64,000 nucleotides of DNA. It comes from Actinophytocola sp044466355. Its GTDB lineage: Bacteria; Actinomycetota; Actinomycetes; Mycobacteriales; Pseudonocardiaceae. A model generated the notes under the pieces. It was not told the DNA's origin, did not search any database, and worked only from the letters and a program-made list of their open reading frames with translations. Below are positions 59,629 to 64,000 of the stretch, one piece after another. Numbering within the stretch: position 1 is the stretch's first letter; the number at the start of each line of letters is the position of its first letter. Location of the stretch: positions 144,199-208,198 of the forward strand of contig NZ_JBITMQ010000017.1 in assembly GCF_044466355.1 (NCBI RefSeq), given 5' to 3'. The translations under genes and the position numbers were made by a program.

Positions 59629-62577
59629 GTGAACGCACCGACCCCGGACAGCAGCGCCCGAGCACAGCGTCGGGCCAGCAGCGCCATCAGGCTTGCGGCT
59701 GGGGTGCTGCGCCATCTCGCCGCCGCCGTGATGCTGGCAGTGTTGCTCGGCGGACTGCCCTGGGCACTGATTGCGCTGATCGGCTGGCCATTGCCTGACC
59801 ACCTGCCGACATCGGCGGACGTCCAGGCTGTGTTGCTGGCGCCGATGACGACCACGTTCTTGCTGAACGTCCTCGCGTGCGGCTGCTGGGTGCTGTGGGG
59901 CCTGTTCACTGCCACCGTGGCTTGCAGCGCGCTGGACATCGTCCGCCACGCACGGATGCCGGATCCACGCACCAGCGGGCCGATCCGCCGGACAGCCGCC
60001 GTCCTGGTGGGCACAGTCCTGATCTCGATCCTCGGGCAACGCGCCGGGCTCGCCGCGGGGAACCACACCACGTCAGGCCCGATGACCGGCAACCGCGTGG
60101 TCGCTACCGCACCGGCCAACCCGAGCGCGGAGGCGGGCACCAACACACACACGACCTCACACCGTGCGAGGCCGACAACTGGACCGTCCGCCGCCCTGAC
60201 AGGCAGGTCGGTCACCGTGCTCGCACCCGACCCGGAAACCGGGGTGCACGACTCGTTGTGGCGCATCGCCGAGCGCACCCTCGGCGACGGCACCCGCTGG
60301 CCGGAGATCTTCGCCCTCAACAAAGACAAACCCCAGCCCGGCGGCCGCACTCTCACGCGTCCCAGCCTGATCTATCCCGGCGAGACACTCCTGCTTCCCG
60401 CCGATGCCACCAAGCCCACAACCAGCCCCCGGCATGTACCGCGTTCTGCGGCCGACACCCCTGACCGGCCTCCCAGCACATCCAACGCGCCAACACCACC
60501 GCCGTCCTCGCCCCGGCCGTCGTCACCGTCCGCACCGCCGCCTGCCAACACCGGGGAAGCTCCAGAACCGACCGAGACGCTGGACGCACCGACGTCCGCT
60601 CAGACAAGGCCGGAGACGGCCGGGGCGACTGGAGACCCCGGAATCCGGTGGGGCGAGGAACTCTATGTCGGGCTCAGCCTTGCCGCCGCGGTCAGCGCCG
60701 CCCTCGTCCTCGCCCGCCGCCGACAACGCCGCCGGTACCGACCAGGCAGCGGCGACCGCAGCGACCTCGCCGTCCCGCCGGTGGTGTACCAACTACGGGT
60801 AGCTCATCTGCATGCTCGGCGCGCCGACGGAGCCGCAGGCCAAGCCGAAGAGCCCAACCTGGCACCCGCGCCAGGAGCAACGATGGTGCTCGGCGTCCGA
60901 GATGGCCGCCAGATCGCGCTCGACCTGGCCGCCGCGCACGGCCTCGGACTGATCGGCGCAGGTGCCGACGCAGCTGCCCGCGCACTGGTGGTCTCCGCAC
61001 TGGCCACGACACCACACCGAGCACGCCAGACTGCACAGGTCGTCGTTCCGGCTGCGGACCTCGCGACACTTCACGGCCAGAACATGACACCGGAACAACT
61101 CCCCGCCGGCCTGCATGTAGCGGCCGACCTCAACGCCGCCCTGGACACACTGGAAGCCGAAATCATGGTCCGCGCAGGATCGCCACAAAGCAGACCGCGG
61201 GACGGATGGCCGCCGCTCCTCCTGGTCGCCCGCACGCCCGACCGCCAACGTCAACGGTTGCAGGCGATCCTGGACAACGGCACCACGGTCGGGGTGACGG
61301 GCCTGTTGCTCGGGCAGTGGCCCTCGGGCACCACCGCCTACGTCCGCGACAACGGAACCATCTCCACCGCCAACCCCGGTATCGGCGAACGCCTACGCGG
61401 TACTCGTGTGTACCGGCTCGGTAGCGACGACACCGCTGACCTGCTGACACTCCTGCACAGTGCTGGCCTTGAACCCCACGACGACACAGACACTGTGCCG
61501 AGTTTCGGCGAACCCGAACCTCGAGCGAGTCAGCCAGATGTCGATGCGGCCGATGGCGGCCTGGAAATCGTGGAAAATGCACCCGCAGGCAACGGGCCGA
61601 CACCGTTCCCACCAACCGACCGTCCCGTCGACCCCACCCAGATCGCGAAGACAACCAGGACCACTGGGCACGACCTGACCGCTGGCCACGCTGCGGTGAC
61701 GGCTGGGCACCACATCCGGAAAAGCGACAAACCCTCAACGCCCGCCCCCTTACGGATCAGCGTGCTCGGCGCTCCCCGGGTGTGGTGGCGCGCCGCACCG
61801 ACCCCACCCGACACCCGGGCCACAGAACCGGCCGAACGTGAGATCACGGCGGCTTTCCAGCCCCGCGTGCGCGAACTACTCACGTTCCTGGCAGTGCACC
61901 CCGACGGCGCCAGCCGCGAGGCCCTCATCGCCGCCCTGTGGGCCACCAGCCCACCGGAGAAGACCACCAACGCGATGAACACCAGCCTCAGCCGCCTGCG
62001 CCGTGCCTTGACCGCGGCCACCGAGGGCGCCCTGTCGGACATCGTGCTGGTCGGTGAGGGTCGTTACCGCCTGGATCCCGGGTTGGTGGAGGTCGATTAC
62101 TGGTCCTTCGCGGCCGCGGTGGCCGCTCGTCGAGCCGCTACTTCCGACCGGGACCGCGTCGAGGCGTACCGGCGCATCGTGGACAGCTACCGCGGCCCGC
62201 TGGCCGACGGGATGAGCACCGAGTGGATCGAAACCGCGCGTGAGGCCATTCGTCGCGACGCCATCGACGCCGTCGCCGCCTTGGCCCGCGCCTTGGTCGA
62301 GCATGATCCGCAGCAGACTCTGGATCTGTTGGAGATCGCGCGCGCGTTCGACCCACACAACGAGCTGATCTACCGCGACATCATGCGGCTGCAGGAGCGC
62401 CTCGGCCAGCTCGACGCCATCCCGCGCACGCTCGCCTTGCTGACTACTCGGCTGGCCGAAGTCGATGACCGGCCGACCCCGCAGGCGATCAGCCTGGCCG
62501 AGCGGCTGCGCCGCCGCCACGATGCGGACCCCCCACAACCGCTCGGAGCCGATCGTGGCCACAGCAAGGCCGGGTGA
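59629..62577 (+). CDS. Membrane LysM/BTAD protein of the pilus region
   Basis: A 982-residue multidomain protein. Three helices lie at about 31-53, 75-100 and 122-140. A LysM-like segment follows (HDSLWRIAERTLGDGTRWPE, then IFALNK; about 205-260), then a Pro-rich spacer and a fourth helix (about 345-362). The C-terminus has an OmpR-like domain (RVRELLTFLAVHPDGASREA, then LIAALW) and a BTAD helical domain (DYWSFAAAVAARRAATSDRD onward). Proteins of this layout accompany actinobacterial Tad loci and may link the cell wall to regulation. The GTG start follows GGAG. Confidence 0.88.
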   Translation: MNAPTPDSSARAQRRASSAIRLAAGVLRHLAAAVMLAVLLGGLPWALIALIGWPLPDHLPTSADVQAVLLAPMTTTFLLNVLACGCWVLWGLFTATVACSALDIVRHARMPDPRTSGPIRRTAAVLVGTVLISILGQRAGLAAGNHTTSGPMTGNRVVATAPANPSAEAGTNTHTTSHRARPTTGPSAALTGRSVTVLAPDPETGVHDSLWRIAERTLGDGTRWPEIFALNKDKPQPGGRTLTRPSLIYPGETLLLPADATKPTTSPRHVPRSAADTPDRPPSTSNAPTPPPSSPRPSSPSAPPPANTGEAPEPTETLDAPTSAQTRPETAGATGDPGIRWGEELYVGLSLAAAVSAALVLARRRQRRRYRPGSGDRSDLAVPPVVYQLRVAHLHARRADGAAGQAEEPNLAPAPGATMVLGVRDGRQIALDLAAAHGLGLIGAGADAAARALVVSALATTPHRARQTAQVVVPAADLATLHGQNMTPEQLPAGLHVAADLNAALDTLEAEIMVRAGSPQSRPRDGWPPLLLVARTPDRQRQRLQAILDNGTTVGVTGLLLGQWPSGTTAYVRDNGTISTANPGIGERLRGTRVYRLGSDDTADLLTLLHSAGLEPHDDTDTVPSFGEPEPRASQPDVDAADGGLEIVENAPAGNGPTPFPPTDRPVDPTQIAKTTRTTGHDLTAGHAAVTAGHHIRKSDKPSTPAPLRISVLGAPRVWWRAAPTPPDTRATEPAEREITAAFQPRVRELLTFLAVHPDGASREALIAALWATSPPEKTTNAMNTSLSRLRRALTAATEGALSDIVLVGEGRYRLDPGLVEVDYWSFAAAVAARRAATSDRDRVEAYRRIVDSYRGPLADGMSTEWIETAREAIRRDAIDAVAALARALVEHDPQQTLDLLEIARAFDPHNELIYRDIMRLQERLGQLDAIPRTLALLTTRLAEVDDRPTPQAISLAERLRRRHDADPPQPLGADRGHSKAG

Positions 62578-62582
62578 TCCCT

Positions 62583-62861
62583 ATGACGGTGGGCCCGGAC
62601 GCCGACGACCTGGCCGGCCGTCGCTGCCGTCGCCGTTGCGTGGCGGGGGCTGCGGCAGGGGGAGTGGGGGTCGTCGTCGAGGTCTGCCGTGTCTCCGGGA
62701 AAAGGTACTTCGACCAATGTGCCGGCGGCTTCACAGCGGAGAATTTCCAGCTGCTCCGCGTACTCCCGAGGCTGCCTGATGAGACGCGCCGCGGCGTCAG
62801 CGCCATGGTGACGTCCGAGTTCAACGAGGGCAGGACTTCTGGTGGAAAAGACTTTTCGTAG
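62583..62861 (+). CDS. Small protein of unknown function
   Basis: A 92-residue frame (GRRCRRRCVAGAAAGGVGVV, then RYFDQCAGGFTAENFQLLRV and LPRLPDETRRGVSAMV) starting five bases after the LysM/BTAD stop. Codon bias is good in the second half. No ribosome site is obvious, and a minus-strand frame also spans it, so the call is tentative. Confidence 0.4.
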   Translation: MTVGPDADDLAGRRCRRRCVAGAAAGGVGVVVEVCRVSGKRYFDQCAGGFTAENFQLLRVLPRLPDETRRGVSAMVTSEFNEGRTSGGKDFS

Positions 62862-63737
62862 GCTCTCTCAAAGGAAGGATCCTGTTGCCACATCTTTTTC
62901 GATGTCCGGGTCAGAATGCTATCGTGCAGGGCAATGTGTTCATCTGCCCCATTCTTGTCTATGGAATACAAGTTGACCGTGGAGAAGGTCGCCCCGACCC
63001 TACGGGCTGTCGCGGAGTGTCGCCAGGAGGGCGCGCACGTACTTATTGCCAAAAGATTCTTCGAGGCATACAGAGTCACCGCAGGGCTCAGTCGTCTGGC
63101 TCTGTCACCGCGCCCTTCGTCGTGCGTCGGCGTGGACCTGGGTCTTACTGAGAGTAGTCGGTGTGCAGATTGACTTCGCGTACGGTGATTTCCGTTGGGG
63201 GTTCATGTGGGGGATCACATGGGGGATCAGGTTGGGGATCCTGTTAGAACGCCACCCCCTCCGGTTAGAAACGGCACAGGTCAGTGCCCCAGTAGGGGAT
63301 CCGGTGGTATCCCAGACTCGCTTGTCCGCAAGCCGGTGAACACATCGGGGCGGGCTGGGGTCGAACGTGATCTGCGCGCGGCTCTCGACTGTTCGCTTGC
63401 GTTCCGATGGGCTGCGCCTCCTATGTCCCTACTATCATGGCTTCTTTTGATTTCCTTAATCTTGACTACCGGCGGCTTGTGGCTCATTCCGCGGTCCGAT
63501 GCCTTCGCGCATGCCGCTGACCTGCGTAGATGCAATCTATGAGGATTAATAAATTGTCCAGGTTTAGGGGATTGGAATGGCTGAGGGGTGGTGGTTTTGA
63601 AAAGAGTCTTGAAAAATGAGCTGTCGAACTGTTGCATAGTGTGCGGCGCAGAGTCATAATTGAATTGTCGCCGGGGGAATCGGAACCATGTCGAATACCA
63701 TGCCCGGCGCGAGCCATGTCGAACGGGGGAGCCGATT
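62862..63737. other. Low-coding, lower-GC stretch with short direct repeats
   Basis: No gene with solid support in about 875 bases. A plus frame near 62960-63170 (MEYKLTVEKVAPTLRAVAEC) has moderate codon bias but unclear limits and is probably a relic. TGGGGGATCA occurs at 63208 and 63220, with a variant at 63232, a 12-base period. From about 63420 the DNA is AT-rich for this genome. Such features fit the edge of an inserted element. Confidence 0.5.
63208..63241. repeat. Three short direct repeats of TGGGGGATC, 12-base period
   Basis: Copies at 63208-63217 and 63220-63229 are identical over ten bases; the third (63232-63241) has TTGGGGATCC. Iteron-like spacing, but too short a run to assign a function. 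Confidence 0.5.
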
Positions 63738-63887
63738 ATGTGTTACGCCGACACCGTGACGAATGACGACGGAACCGCCACCGCGTTTTGTTATTGCGGA
63801 TGGTCGGCGGACCACGCCACGCCGGAAGCTGCCGACGCCGACGCCGAACGGCACGAAACCGCCGCCGAGTCCCTGCTCAACGCCTGA
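63738..63887 (+). CDS. 49-residue Cys-containing protein
   Basis: A short gene with GGGGGAG seven bases before its ATG. The product (DDGTATAFCYCGWSADHATP, then EAADADAERHETAAES) has CxCGW and a downstream helix with His, like half of a small zinc-binding domain seen in mobile-element proteins. No radical SAM or other modifying enzyme lies beside it. Function unknown. Confidence 0.6.
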   Translation: MCYADTVTNDDGTATAFCYCGWSADHATPEAADADAERHETAAESLLNA

Positions 63888-63933
63888 ACCCCGCCGCCCC
63901 GCGCACCCGAAAGACATCCCAGGAGCTTGAATG

Positions 63934-64000
63934 TCAAGCCGCAACCGAGTTGACGTGATGCGACCAGGCGGTTGTTTCGTCGTAGCGGGTGCCGGTTTTG
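63934..64000 (-). mobile_element. Possible C-terminal tail of a transposase, cut by the window
   Basis: The minus strand from the window edge reads KTGTRYDETTAWSHHVNSVA up to a stop. A TRYDxTT-like C-terminal motif is usual in IS5-type transposases. Only 21 residues are visible, so this is a hint rather than an identification. Confidence 0.35.

Noticed and set aside
62489..63079. Minus-strand 196-codon frame over the end of the LysM/BTAD gene
   Set aside because: Its 3' part is antisense to strongly coding sequence and its 5' part lacks codon bias. The plus-strand reading is better.

Overview
The window is high-GC DNA with GTG/TTG starts, ATGA/GTGA gene overlaps, an Lsr2 homologue, XRE-DUF5753/DUF397 pairs, a DUF6879 protein and BTAD/LAL-type regulators. 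These point to a filamentous actinomycete. I favour Pseudonocardiales, but the genus cannot be fixed from sequence reading alone. Most of the window is accessory rather than core chromosome.

Layout. (1) 1-6.8 kb, minus strand: a peptide/nickel-type ABC importer (ATPase cut by the window edge) and a PLP-dependent cysteine-synthase-like enzyme overlapping an MFS carrier gene. (2) 6.9-26.5 kb: a mosaic copper/metal island. It holds DUF6153 and DUF305 proteins, a truncated secreted protein, an intact CopA, and a second copper ATPase that has a cupredoxin-like N-terminus and is frameshifted. It also holds a seven-gene string of small membrane and secreted proteins, a CsoR/FrmR-like repressor, an ABC exporter, and the first 12 codons of a lost Tat-exported protein. 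Other modules interrupt it: an AhpD-like/MFS pair, an NlpC/P60 hydrolase, an MFS-TetR-flavin monooxygenase operon with a perfect operator, and a 5'-nucleotidase. (3) 27-28.9 kb: a second MFS-TetR unit whose MFS is a frameshifted relic, plus an alpha/beta hydrolase. (4) 29.1-35 kb: a long minus-strand run of small overlapping unknown genes, part of which is duplicated, with an XRE regulator inside it and a DNA glycosylase at its end. A divergent XRE/DUF397 pair faces it across a 19-bp palindrome.

(5) 35.1-40.2 kb: the most interesting locus. A radical SAM/SPASM enzyme is followed 4 bases later by a 49-codon gene with a perfect ribosome binding site and a Cys-rich C-terminus. After a hairpin come a GNAT acetyltransferase and an APH-fold kinase, overlapping each other. 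A divergent small protein/DUF6879/XRE operon lies across a promoter with direct repeats. I read this as an undescribed RiPP (ribosomally made, modified peptide) cluster. (6) 40.4-45.4 kb: a streptogramin resistance operon (Vat-type acetyltransferase, Vgb-type lyase, DUF5701 protein) divergent from a large LAL-type LuxR regulator.

(7) 45.9-62.9 kb: Lsr2, a prepilin peptidase, an MFS-diguanylate cyclase fusion frame, an HxlR regulator, and then a complete Tad/Flp-type pilus operon: lipoprotein, secreted protein, SAF/CpaB, TadZ, TadA, TadB, TadC, pilin-like peptide and three TadE/G-like pseudopilins. An SH3 protein, a small DNA-binding-like protein and a 982-residue membrane/LysM/BTAD protein follow. 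(8) 62.9-64 kb: low-coding, lower-GC DNA with short direct repeats, a 49-residue Cys protein and, at the edge, what looks like the tail of a transposase. Relics, truncated genes and duplicated regulator modules throughout suggest repeated insertion and loss.
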